Assembly (NCBI GenBank): GCA_025464425.1
Contig: JAODGV010000045.1
Span: 1 to 16,185, forward strand
Length of the DNA stretch: 16,185 nt
From: Methanosarcinales archaeon
GTDB lineage: Archaea; Halobacteriota; Syntropharchaeia; Alkanophagales; Methanospirareceae
Direction of reading: 5' to 3'
Shown: positions 6,204 through 13,236 of the stretch, one piece after another
Numbering within the stretch: the first letter of the stretch is position 1
Layout of the letters: each line of letters starts with the position of its first letter
The notes under the pieces: generated by a model
What the model was told of the DNA's origin: nothing
Database searches by the model: none
The model's input: the letters and a program-made list of their open reading frames with translations, nothing else
Made by a program: the position numbers and the translations under genes

Positions 6204-7172
6204 ATGAAAGCACTGGCACTCTTATCCGGTGGTCTGGATTCGATGCTCGCCTTAAAACTGATTCTTGAGCAGGGGGTAGATGTGGTGGCGTTGTATCTCC
6301 AGCTACCATTCGTCAGTGATAAAGGTATGGATTACGCCAGTGCCGTGGCGAAGAGATCTGGTATACCGCTGGTACGATTGGTTGCGGGTGGTGAGTACAT
6401 CCAGATTTTAAGTAATCCGAAGTATGGCTATGGGTCTGGTATGAACCCCTGTATTGACTGTCATATCTACATGCTCCGTAAGGCGAAGATGGTTGCGGAA
6501 ACGCTTGGTGCGTGTTTCATCGTTACTGGAGACGTTCTTGGTGAGCGTCCAATGAGCCAGTACAGACGGGCACTGGCGCTGGAGGATGAAGAGGCGGGTG
6601 TTGCCGGCAAAGTTCTGCGACCGTTATCAGCGAAACTGCTACCAGAAACGATCCCGGAACGCGAAGGCTGGGTGGATCGTACCAGATTACTTGCAATTGC
6701 AGGCAAGAGTCGAAGACCACAGATCGCACTTGCGAAACGATATAATCTGGAATATCCAAGCCCATCTGGAGGATGTCTGTTGACCTATCGTGAGTTTGCA
6801 TCCAAGGTGCGTGACGTACTGATACACAATGAGCCATTGACGAAGAATACGGTGAAATTACTGAAATTGGGCAGACATTTCAGGTTCGGGCATTCAAAGA
6901 TAATAGTTGGCAGGAACAGGACTGAGAACGAAATGCTCATGGAGTTACGAGAGCCGGGGGATTATATCTTTGAGGTGCAGGGTTATGGCAGTCCGGTAAC
7001 GATCTTAAGAGGTGCTAAGAACCGGGATGCGGTGGTGTTCGCATCAAGACTGACGGCGCGATATTCTGACGCAGATACAGAAGCGGTGGTAGAATACCGT
7101 GATGGTAACATAAGGGGTAAGATTACCGTTACGCCTCTGGATGACCCGGATATCGCCCGTTTCAGGGTGTGA
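6204..7172 (+). CDS. PP-loop (ThiI/MnmA-like) ATPase with C-terminal NFACT-R-like domain, predicted RNA thiolation protein
   Basis: The N-terminal half is an adenylating PP-loop domain of the tRNA sulfur-transferase type: SGGLDS at residues 8-13, NPCIDCH at 81-87 and SGGCLLT at 188-194. Cys83, Cys86 and Cys191 are positioned as in MnmA/ThiI-type enzymes, where cysteines act in sulfur relay or hold an Fe-S cluster. Residues about 215-270 (KLLKLGRHFRFGHSKIIVGR, then EN and GDYIFEVQG) resemble the NFACT-R RNA-binding domain. A small beta-rich tail follows. The combination fits a predicted RNA 2- or 4-thiouridine synthase; the modified position is unknown. No THUMP domain is present, unlike classical ThiI. 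The best ribosome-binding candidate, AAGGAG, is about 16 bases upstream, rather far. It probably shares a transcript with the PHP gene. Confidence 0.82.
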   Translation: MKALALLSGGLDSMLALKLILEQGVDVVALYLQLPFVSDKGMDYASAVAKRSGIPLVRLVAGGEYIQILSNPKYGYGSGMNPCIDCHIYMLRKAKMVAETLGACFIVTGDVLGERPMSQYRRALALEDEEAGVAGKVLRPLSAKLLPETIPEREGWVDRTRLLAIAGKSRRPQIALAKRYNLEYPSPSGGCLLTYREFASKVRDVLIHNEPLTKNTVKLLKLGRHFRFGHSKIIVGRNRTENEMLMELREPGDYIFEVQGYGSPVTILRGAKNRDAVVFASRLTARYSDADTEAVVEYRDGNIRGKITVTPLDDPDIARFRV

Positions 7173-7302
7173 TGATTATATAAAACATTCCGCAGTTTAC
7201 ATCCCATACCCTTTCATACAGCTTCGCCACCCATTTCATACGCGTTCTCATTCACATACATCGGTGCGAATTTCATGAGGGTCTCTTTTTATTACTGAAA
7301 TA

Positions 7303-7310
7303 AAATACTT
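7303..7310 (+). promoter_or_regulatory. Possible TATA element for gatE
   Basis: AAATACTT within ATAAAATACTTTAAG lies about 35-42 bases before the gatE start, implying a leader of about 10-15 bases. No clear ribosome-binding site is visible there. A second AT-rich run (7328-7338) is too close to the start to be the TATA box. Confidence 0.3.
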
Positions 7311-7344
7311 TAAGCCTGAGACTATGATTTATTAATTACATAAG

Positions 7345-9240
7345 ATGGCAATGGACTATGCCAGAGTGGGTTTGAAAGCCGGACTGGAGATACATCAACA
7401 GCTGGATACCGCCACAAAACTATTCTGTAAGTGCCCCACAGTGCTGAGGGACAAGAAAGAGGCACGATATTCGTTTATACGCTATTTACGCGCATCCAAG
7501 AGCGAGCTGGGCGAAGTGGACGAGGCTGCACGTGCAGAAGCGGGGTATAACCGCACATTCATATACAAAGCCTATGACACCACATGCCTTGTAGAGAACG
7601 ACGAGGAACCACCGGGCGAATTGAATCCTGAAGCGATTGATATCGCACTGGAAATCGCACTGATGCTGAATATGAATATCGTGGATGAGATACACACGAT
7701 GCGTAAGATAGTGATAGATGGCTCAAATACCTGTGGCTTCCAGAGAACCGCACTGATAGCGACCGATGGCTGGCTCGCAACGGAGGAAGGGCGAGTAAGG
7801 GTGGATTCGTTATGCTTGGAGGAGGATGCGGCACAGAAGATAGAAGAGACAGAAGATGGGTGTGTTGTGTACTCCTTAGACCGATTGGGCATACCCCTGG
7901 TGGAGATAGGCACAGCACCGGATATACAAACTCCGGAACAGGCACGGAAAGTGGCAGAACAGATTGGTATGATACTCCGCTCCACGGGCAGGGTGAAACG
8001 TGGTCTGGGCACCATAAGGCAGGATATCAATATCTCGATAGATGGTGGTGCACGTGTGGAGATAAAGGGTGTCCAGAACCTGAGATTGATAGGGGAGATA
8101 GTGGCTAATGAAGTGAAGCGGCAGTTGAAACTCATGGAATTGATGCGCGAGTTGAATAGTCGTGGTAGCAGGGTTGAACATCGCATTGCTGATCTCTCTG
8201 ATATATTCAGTGACACAGCATCGCGGGTGATAAGAAGAGCCGGAGGGCTGGTATTTGGTGCATGTCTCCGTAGATTTGCGGGCATACTCGGTACAGAATT
8301 GCAGCCCGGCAGACGTTTCGGTAGTGAATTAGCCGATTTCGCTGCCAGATACGGTACGGGCTTGATGCATACAGATGAACTACCTGCTTATGGCATAACC
8401 GAAGCTGAAATAGCGCGTATGAGAAGTGTGTTTAATGCTTCGGATTCGGATTGTATAGTAATAGTGGCTTCAGATAACCGAACGCGAGCGGAGAACGCAC
8501 TGAGAGCGGTGCTGAATCGTGCGGAGGAAGCGATGCGGGGCATACCGAAGGAGACACGGAGGGCATTGCCAAACGGTAGTAGCGCATATATGCGACCCTT
8601 ACCCGGTGCTGCTCGTATGTATCCTGAGACGGATGTACCGCCCGTGGAGATAGATGCTTTGCGGTTGAAAGAGATAAGTAGCAGATTGCCGGAGACGTTC
8701 GAGCACCGGATAGGGCGTTACAAGCGTCAGTTCGGGTTGAATGACGAACTCGCCACGAAAATAGGACGCAGCAGCAACTACAATCTCTTTGAAGCCATAA
8801 TTGAGGCTTATAGTGACGTATCACCAACGCTCGTCGCCAGAACGCTTACCGATACGATGGTGGAGCTTATGCGGGAAGGAATAGAACTGGAGAATCTGAC
8901 GGAACAGCATATCATTGATATCTTCAGGCTACTTGCTGCGAACGAGTTTGGTAAGGAGGCAATACCGGATATAATGCGATACATAGCGAACAAGCCAGAG
9001 CAAACGATAGAACGCGCAATAGAAGAGCTGGGGCTGAAAACAAGTATGGCGGATGTTGAGCGGTTCATTGATGATATGGTAGCATTGAAGCGTGAATTCA
9101 TACTTGAGAAGGGCGAACGTGCAGTTGGAGCATTGATGGGCATCGTTATGCGCGAGTTTCGTGGCAAAGTTGATGGTAAGGAGCTGAATCAGATGGTGAG
9201 AGCGAAGGTACTGGAGCTACTTGCCAGTAGGGGTGATTGA
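7345..9240 (+). CDS. gatE: Glutamyl-tRNA(Gln) amidotransferase subunit E
   Basis: GatE is the tRNA-recognising, kinase-like subunit of the archaeal GatDE complex, which converts misacylated Glu-tRNA(Gln) to Gln-tRNA(Gln) with ammonia supplied by GatD. At 631 residues it is full length. The GatB-like cradle spans about residues 1-270 with GLEIHQQL, FCKCPT, YDTTCLVENDEEPP, DGSNTCGFQRT and RQDINISI. An AspRS-type GAD insertion, characteristic of GatE and absent in GatB, covers about 280-400. A helical and YqeY-like tail ends with MGIVMREFRGKVDGKEL. No gatD is in this window. A 172-base gap precedes it, with a TATA-like AAATACTT around 7303-7310. Its stop lies one base before the ATG of a tRNA-binding protein. 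Confidence 0.97.
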   Translation: MAMDYARVGLKAGLEIHQQLDTATKLFCKCPTVLRDKKEARYSFIRYLRASKSELGEVDEAARAEAGYNRTFIYKAYDTTCLVENDEEPPGELNPEAIDIALEIALMLNMNIVDEIHTMRKIVIDGSNTCGFQRTALIATDGWLATEEGRVRVDSLCLEEDAAQKIEETEDGCVVYSLDRLGIPLVEIGTAPDIQTPEQARKVAEQIGMILRSTGRVKRGLGTIRQDINISIDGGARVEIKGVQNLRLIGEIVANEVKRQLKLMELMRELNSRGSRVEHRIADLSDIFSDTASRVIRRAGGLVFGACLRRFAGILGTELQPGRRFGSELADFAARYGTGLMHTDELPAYGITEAEIARMRSVFNASDSDCIVIVASDNRTRAENALRAVLNRAEEAMRGIPKETRRALPNGSSAYMRPLPGAARMYPETDVPPVEIDALRLKEISSRLPETFEHRIGRYKRQFGLNDELATKIGRSSNYNLFEAIIEAYSDVSPTLVARTLTDTMVELMREGIELENLTEQHIIDIFRLLAANEFGKEAIPDIMRYIANKPEQTIERAIEELGLKTSMADVERFIDDMVALKREFILEKGERAVGALMGIVMREFRGKVDGKELNQMVRAKVLELLASRGD

Positions 9241-9241
9241 T

Positions 9242-9580
9242 ATGGATAATAAAGAGAGGATAGGGATAGAAGATTTTGAGAAACTGGACATTCGAATAGG
9301 GGAGATAAAGAATGCTGTACGAATAGAGGGTAGTAAGAAGCTGATAAAACTCGATGTGGATATCGGCAGAGGAGAGAATATACCGCTCGTTGCGGGCATT
9401 GCGAGCGAGTACAAGCCCGAACAGCTCATTGGTAAACTCATACCTGTGCTGGTGAACGTGGAGCCGGTGCGGCTCATGGGTGTGGAGAGTCAGGGCATGC
9501 TCCTCGCTGCTGTCGTTGATGGCAAGCCAGTCCTGCTGCATCCAGACCGGGAAGTGCCGCCCGGCAGTGAGGTATGCTGA
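9242..9580 (+). CDS. Free-standing MetRS-beta / Trbp111-type tRNA-binding protein
   Basis: This 112-residue, single-domain OB-fold protein belongs to the family formed by the C-terminal dimerisation domain of methionyl-tRNA synthetase, MetRS-beta, Trbp111 and CsaA. Diagnostic runs are EDFEKLDIRIGEI (residues 10-22), GSKKLIKLDVDIG, PLVAGIASEYKPEQLIGK, and VRLMGVESQGMLLAA (76-90). These proteins bind tRNA without sequence specificity and usually dimerise, acting as a helper for a synthetase. The start at 9242 is one base after the gatE stop and has GGGGTGAT upstream; an earlier in-frame ATG at 9221 lies within gatE and is disfavoured. Co-translation with gatE is suggestive of a tRNA-handling role with the amidotransferase. 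The 18-base gap to the convergent Lrp gene holds nothing recognisable. Confidence 0.92.
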   Translation: MDNKERIGIEDFEKLDIRIGEIKNAVRIEGSKKLIKLDVDIGRGENIPLVAGIASEYKPEQLIGKLIPVLVNVEPVRLMGVESQGMLLAAVVDGKPVLLHPDREVPPGSEVC

Positions 9581-9598
9581 TCAGCCAGCGGTTGCGTT

Positions 9599-10099
9599 TT
9601 ATAATGTTACAGGCAATCTCCGCCCCTCCTCCTCTTCCTCGAACAGCTCGCCATTCTCCTTGTACGTTCGCAGCAGGAAATGCGTCACTGTATTACGAAC
9701 GTGTTCAAGAGGCGCGATCTTCTCTGCAACGAAATAAGCAACATCACGCATCGTCTTGCCCTCGACCAGTACCGAGAGGTCATACTCACCGGATACCAGT
9801 CGCACAGACTTCACCTCCGGGAAACGCGATATCCGCTCGGCGATGCTATCATAGCCCTTGCTCCGTTCTGGCACGACTTTAATATCCAGCAGAGCCTGCA
9901 CGGTCTCTATACCTGCTTTTTCATAGTTTATTATCGCCTTGTATTTCCTTATTATGCCCCGATCCTCCAGTTCCTTTATTATTCTCTTCACCTCGGATTC
10001 ATTCAGACCCGTCTGAATCGCTATCTCACTGTCGCTCAACCTCGCATTATTCTCCAGTATCTTCAATATCGCGTTCCTGTGCTCGTCTTCCATATTCAT
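9599..10099 (-). CDS. Lrp/AsnC family transcriptional regulator
   Basis: This 166-residue feast/famine regulator has an N-terminal winged helix (residues 3-60: ILKILENNARLSDSEIAIQT, then GLNESEVKRIIKELEDRGII) and the beta-hairpin leading to a RAM/AsnC ligand-binding domain (about 68-145, including VRLVSGEYDLSVLVEGKTM). Family members form octameric rings and sense amino acids. The C-terminus carries an extra acidic stretch (ELFEEEEEGRR). Two in-frame ATGs, at 10099 and 10093, are possible; a strong GAGGTGAT sits 3 bases before the first and 9 before the second, so 10093 may be the true start. The gene is transcribed alone, divergent from the radical SAM gene, and tandem repeats lie between its TATA-like element and start. 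Confidence 0.92.
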   Translation of the reverse strand: MNMEDEHRNAILKILENNARLSDSEIAIQTGLNESEVKRIIKELEDRGIIRKYKAIINYEKAGIETVQALLDIKVVPERSKGYDSIAERISRFPEVKSVRLVSGEYDLSVLVEGKTMRDVAYFVAEKIAPLEHVRNTVTHFLLRTYKENGELFEEEEEGRRLPVTL

Positions 10100-10118
10100 A
10101 ATATCACCTCGCAGGGGA

Positions 10119-10136
10119 ATGCTATGTTATGCTATG
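10119..10136. repeat. Direct repeat ATGCTATG with 10-base period in the lrp promoter
   Basis: ATGCTATG occurs at 10119-10126 and again at 10129-10136, exactly 10 bases apart (one helical turn). It lies between a TATA-like CTTTAAG on the minus strand (10138-10144) and the expected start of the Lrp/AsnC mRNA. This placement fits a repressor site, probably autoregulatory, and it could also affect the divergent radical SAM gene. Confidence 0.5.
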
Positions 10137-10173
10137 CTTAAAGATTAACCTTTCATGGACTAAATAAATAACA

Positions 10174-11295
10174 ATGAACGTTCTGGCGAAGGCGAAGGTG
10201 CTGGCAGATGCCGGGCGCTACGATAGCTGTGGACCCAGGGGCTGTGAGGTCATGATACTCAGAGGTCTGGGTGGTATATATAATGCGAAAGCCGAGCACC
10301 GCACCTGCAGACTGTTCAAGACCCTTATGACCAACAACTGCGTATTTGATTGCAAATACTGCCAGAACGCACGGGTCTGTAACACCAGCCACAATAAGGT
10401 CAGGTATAGCCCGGAAGAACTCGCCAGACTATTCCATTACCTGCATACCAGCCTCAAAGTGGACGGGCTATTCCTCAGTTCTGGCGTTGACGGCGACCCT
10501 GACGTGACAATGGAGAGGATGATAGATGCGGTCCATCTCCTCCGCTCGAAATACAGATTCCGGGGTTATGTGCATCTGAAGGTCTTACCCGGCACCTCTT
10601 ACGAACTGATCAAACGTGCATCAGAGGTTGCAACCAGACTGAGCGTAAATATCGAAGCACCGAATAAGGCGGTTTTGAGTGAACTCTCATCCTGCAAGGA
10701 TTACAGGATAGATATTCTGAGACGGCAGGCGTGGATATCAAGATTCAATCTACGTGGTGGTCAGACAACGCAGATGATTGTTAACGACATGGTAACAGAT
10801 AGAGCGATATTAAAGATGCTCGACTGGGAATACCGTAAGTTAAAGCTCAAACGAGTATATTTCTCGGCTTTCAAGCCGGTAAAAGGAACACCCATGGAGC
10901 ACGAGCGTGCATGCCCGCCAGAGAGACAGAACAATCTGTATAGAGTGGATTTTCTATTGCGTGTTTACGGCTATAAAATAGAGGATTTTGAACATGTAAT
11001 GGATGAAAGAGGTATGCTACCGGTGGAGGATCCGAAACTCGCAATTGCACGGGCTACTCTTGACGCACCGATAGACATAAACGAAGCATCCTATGAAGAA
11101 CTGATAAGAATACCGGGTATCGGTCCCGTGACAGCGAAACGGATAGCAGAACACAGGAAGATCTCCAGTTACAGCGAACTGGTGCGGCTTGGCGTGAGGA
11201 TTGATAGAGCGAGACCGTTCATAGAACTCGGTGGCTGGCGACAGTCCAGATTGAGCGAATTCAAAGCGAGACCGAGCTCTTCAGGTCCTCTATGA
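10174..11295 (+). CDS. Radical SAM protein with C-terminal helix-hairpin-helix, putative DNA modification/repair
   Basis: The 373-residue protein carries the radical SAM motif CVFDCKYC (Cys56, Cys60, Cys63; CX3CX2C) that binds a [4Fe-4S] cluster and S-adenosylmethionine. Further N-terminal cysteines (19, 24, 45, 69) flank it. The C-terminal part contains DINEASYEELIRIPGIGPVT, a helix-hairpin-helix DNA-binding module. This architecture matches the family annotated as putative DNA modification/repair radical SAM proteins. In many bacteria that family is encoded beside a uracil-DNA-glycosylase-like partner; none is present here. The start ATG at 10174 follows AT-rich TAAATAAATA with no evident ribosome-binding site, consistent with a leaderless mRNA. 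Its last 35 bases overlap the 3' end of the convergent arsR gene. Confidence 0.92.
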   Translation: MNVLAKAKVLADAGRYDSCGPRGCEVMILRGLGGIYNAKAEHRTCRLFKTLMTNNCVFDCKYCQNARVCNTSHNKVRYSPEELARLFHYLHTSLKVDGLFLSSGVDGDPDVTMERMIDAVHLLRSKYRFRGYVHLKVLPGTSYELIKRASEVATRLSVNIEAPNKAVLSELSSCKDYRIDILRRQAWISRFNLRGGQTTQMIVNDMVTDRAILKMLDWEYRKLKLKRVYFSAFKPVKGTPMEHERACPPERQNNLYRVDFLLRVYGYKIEDFEHVMDERGMLPVEDPKLAIARATLDAPIDINEASYEELIRIPGIGPVTAKRIAEHRKISSYSELVRLGVRIDRARPFIELGGWRQSRLSEFKARPSSSGPL

Positions 11296-11608
11296 CTGCC
11301 AGCACCTTACGCCCTAATTCCGTGAGGTGATACACGAGGAACTTGCCCTCCTTATCGTAATCCACCAGTTTCGCATCCTTCAGTTGTTTCAGATGGTACG
11401 ACATGAGTGAATACTTCAGATCGGTCAAATCGATGAAGACGCATACACAGAGGTCCCGGACATTCAACGCCCTCAGTATCGCTATCCGCAATGGATCGGA
11501 AAGTGCTTTAAAAATAAGGGCAACATCTGCTACGTCCTCCCTAACGAGCCGCCTTAACTCCTCAAGTGTTTCTATGGATATATCATAAGAAGGGGGTATC
11601 ACAGTCAT
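11261..11608 (-). CDS. ArsR/SmtB family transcriptional regulator with CxC in helix 3
   Basis: This is a 115-residue winged-helix repressor. The core runs from about residue 30 (VALIFKALSDPLRIAILRAL) through the recognition helix (SLMSYHLKQLKDAKLV, 68-83) to the wing (YDKEGKFLVYHLT). Helix 3 reads DLCVCVF (52-58), close to the ELCVCD motif in which paired cysteines bind arsenite or other thiophilic metals in ArsR proteins, so a thiol-based metal or metalloid response is plausible. GGGGTGAG sits 4 bases before the ATG. It lies 14 bases downstream of the HAD gene on the same strand, so it is likely its operon partner. Its 3' end overlaps the end of the radical SAM gene on the other strand. Confidence 0.9.
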   Translation of the reverse strand: MTVIPPSYDISIETLEELRRLVREDVADVALIFKALSDPLRIAILRALNVRDLCVCVFIDLTDLKYSLMSYHLKQLKDAKLVDYDKEGKFLVYHLTELGRKVLAVIEDLKSSVSL

Positions 11609-11622
11609 ACTCTCACCCCGGT

Positions 11623-12675
11623 TTAACCCAGCTTGCCCGCATGGGCTCTTACATGCATCCTCATTCGCCTGTGTAGCTCTATTATCTCTTCCAGCCTGGT
11701 ATCTTCTATATTATGGAAATACGGTAGTGTTATCGCCCTGTTATTGATATAATCCCGCAGTTCTGCGCTGATGCAATCATCAGGTATATTCTGTGGGTTG
11801 TTCTCGAAATCCCCGCGCCTGGCTGACCATACATCCACCACCTCCTTCACACGTGCAGTACCACCCTGAGCGAACGAGTCACAGAATATGAGCAGAAAAG
11901 AGATATCCACTGATGCAAGCCCCACACTGGCATAAGGCACTGAATATTCATTACCGTTGAATACAACCGCCAAACCACCATGCTCTTTCACCAGTTTCAG
12001 CATCTTATAATCGGTTATACTGTCACCAACCGCAATGGCATCGTTGAACTTCAGCCCCTTATCCCTGAGGATCGCACGTATCGCTTCCGCCTTCTTCTCG
12101 CCACCTATCACACGTATCTTCTCCAGCGGGTTAAATCCAATGGCGGGCAGTTCATGGAAGAAGAAATCGTCCAATATTGGGAAGAGTTCATCCTCCTCAG
12201 AGCTCCGCATCGCCTCTTCTATCCGTCTCGTCGCTTCGTTTAGCTTAGCCTTCACCGCAGCATCCGGCATCAAAAGCCCAAAATTCAGCTCTGTACATAC
12301 AATATTGGCAGGTTCCACACCCAGTTTGCGCCCTATGTTGTATGCATGCTGCTCATAACTGGTTGAGATGATGTATATCTCCCAGCCTCGGGCACGTAAA
12401 CACTCCATCAGATATCTCGCACCTTCTACAAGCGTTGCATCTTCAGACACGCGCCTTATATCCGACTCCGTTATACCGTGAAGCACGAGGAAAGGAGCTA
12501 TCAAAGCGAGAGTATCGCCGGGTTCATAACCTTCTCGCCCTTCAAGTGTCAATATGTCATCGTATCGGCTTATAGCCTCGAATATGGATGCACCTCGCTC
12601 TCCTATCAGCTTCATCACCTCATATGCATTGTCCTGCGGAGATAGAGGACCCTCGAGGTCAAAGAAGATTATCAT
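11623..12675 (-). CDS. HAD-superfamily protein, EhaR-like
   Basis: This 350-residue protein has a HAD phosphatase-type core. Motif I is FFDLEGPLS (Asp6, with Glu8 where most HADs have Asp), motif II is IISTSYEQ (around 103-109), Lys194/195 serve as motif III, and motif IV is VGDSITDYKML (Asp218, Asp222). The opening DxEGPLSxxDNAYE and ISRYDDIL resemble archaeal proteins named energy-converting hydrogenase A subunit R, which are also found in organisms and loci lacking that hydrogenase. No Eha genes are present here, so the label indicates family only. A small-molecule phosphatase or phosphotransferase activity is plausible. The gene heads an operon with arsR and shares a promoter region with the divergent DtxR-type gene. 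Confidence 0.82.
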   Translation of the reverse strand: MIIFFDLEGPLSPQDNAYEVMKLIGERGASIFEAISRYDDILTLEGREGYEPGDTLALIAPFLVLHGITESDIRRVSEDATLVEGARYLMECLRARGWEIYIISTSYEQHAYNIGRKLGVEPANIVCTELNFGLLMPDAAVKAKLNEATRRIEEAMRSSEEDELFPILDDFFFHELPAIGFNPLEKIRVIGGEKKAEAIRAILRDKGLKFNDAIAVGDSITDYKMLKLVKEHGGLAVVFNGNEYSVPYASVGLASVDISFLLIFCDSFAQGGTARVKEVVDVWSARRGDFENNPQNIPDDCISAELRDYINNRAITLPYFHNIEDTRLEEIIELHRRMRMHVRAHAGKLG

Positions 12676-12705
12676 CGTAATAAATAAGATATGAATTGAA
12701 GTAAC

Positions 12706-12717
12706 CTTTTATATATA
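12706..12717. promoter_or_regulatory. Near-symmetrical TATA element between the HAD and DtxR genes
   Basis: CTTTTATATATA reads as a good TATA box on the plus strand (expected start near 12737, upstream of the ATG at 12753). On the minus strand, as TATATATAAAAG, it lies 31-42 bases before the HAD start at 12675. It may serve both divergent transcripts. Confidence 0.55.
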
Positions 12718-12727
12718 GGGCAACCTA
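12716..12727. promoter_or_regulatory. Candidate DtxR/MntR-type operator (TAGG-N4-CCTA)
   Basis: TAGGGCAACCTA is a perfect TAGG/CCTA inverted repeat. On the minus strand the extended sequence TTAGGTTGCCCTA matches 11 of the first 13 bases of the DtxR consensus TTAGGTTAGCCTA. It overlaps the end of the TATA element directly upstream of a DtxR-family gene, so metal-dependent autorepression is likely. Confidence 0.6.
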
Positions 12728-12752
12728 AATTAATCCATGGTCGTGGTCAAAG

Positions 12753-13235
12753 ATGGAACTGAGCAGGAAGGCGGAAGATTATCTGGAAGCAATACTGAAT
12801 ATCATCGCAACCAAGGGGCGTGCCCGGGTGAAGGATATAGCGCAGGCTTTGAATGTCAAACCATCCAGCGTTGTTGAGATGGCGAACAGACTGAGCGATA
12901 TGGGTCTCGTTGAATATAAGAAATATGACGGTATATCGCTGACAGATAAGGGAGAGGGGATAGCGAAGGTCGTGAAAGACAGACATGAAACTATAAGGGC
13001 GTTCCTCGAGATATTAAGAGTGCCTCCACGAATCGCGAACAAGGATGCCTGCATAATGGAGCACGAACTGGAGCCCGAGACGATAGAGCAGTTGAGGAAA
13101 TTCGTTCGCTTCGTTCGCTCTGCACCTGATTATCCGCAATGGTTGCAGCATTTCGAATCTTTCTGTAAGACCGGGATACATCCCTGCGAGTTGGATAACA
13201 GGAATATTGCCATGCTATTGGAGGAAGAGGATTGA
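12753..13235 (+). CDS. DtxR/MntR family metal-dependent transcriptional regulator
   Basis: This 160-residue regulator has a winged helix (about residues 8-66, including VKDIAQALNVKPSSVVEMAN) and the family dimerisation domain, without the SH3-like third domain of DtxR. By register with MntR and DtxR, metal-ligand candidates are Asp9, Glu12, His78, Cys100, Glu103 and His104. Asp9 is MntR-like while Cys100 matches the Cys used by DtxR/IdeR, so Fe versus Mn selectivity cannot be decided. A late CKTGIHPC stretch (138-145) could hold another metal. A DtxR-like box lies in its promoter. An ATG at 12737 is out of frame. Its stop is separated by one base from the convergent Pcc1 gene's stop. Confidence 0.92.
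   Translation: MELSRKAEDYLEAILNIIATKGRARVKDIAQALNVKPSSVVEMANRLSDMGLVEYKKYDGISLTDKGEGIAKVVKDRHETIRAFLEILRVPPRIANKDACIMEHELEPETIEQLRKFVRFVRSAPDYPQWLQHFESFCKTGIHPCELDNRNIAMLLEEED
13101..13118 (+). repeat. Perfect 9-base tandem duplication inside the DtxR-type gene
   Basis: TTCGTTCGC occurs twice in a row and encodes Phe-Val-Arg twice. The frame is kept. It may be a small recent duplication in the dimerisation domain or chance. Confidence 0.4.
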
Positions 13236-13236
13236 A

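Noticed and set aside
7572..8285. Minus-strand open frame of 237 residues
   Set aside because: It is antisense to the conserved cradle of gatE and has shadow-like composition.
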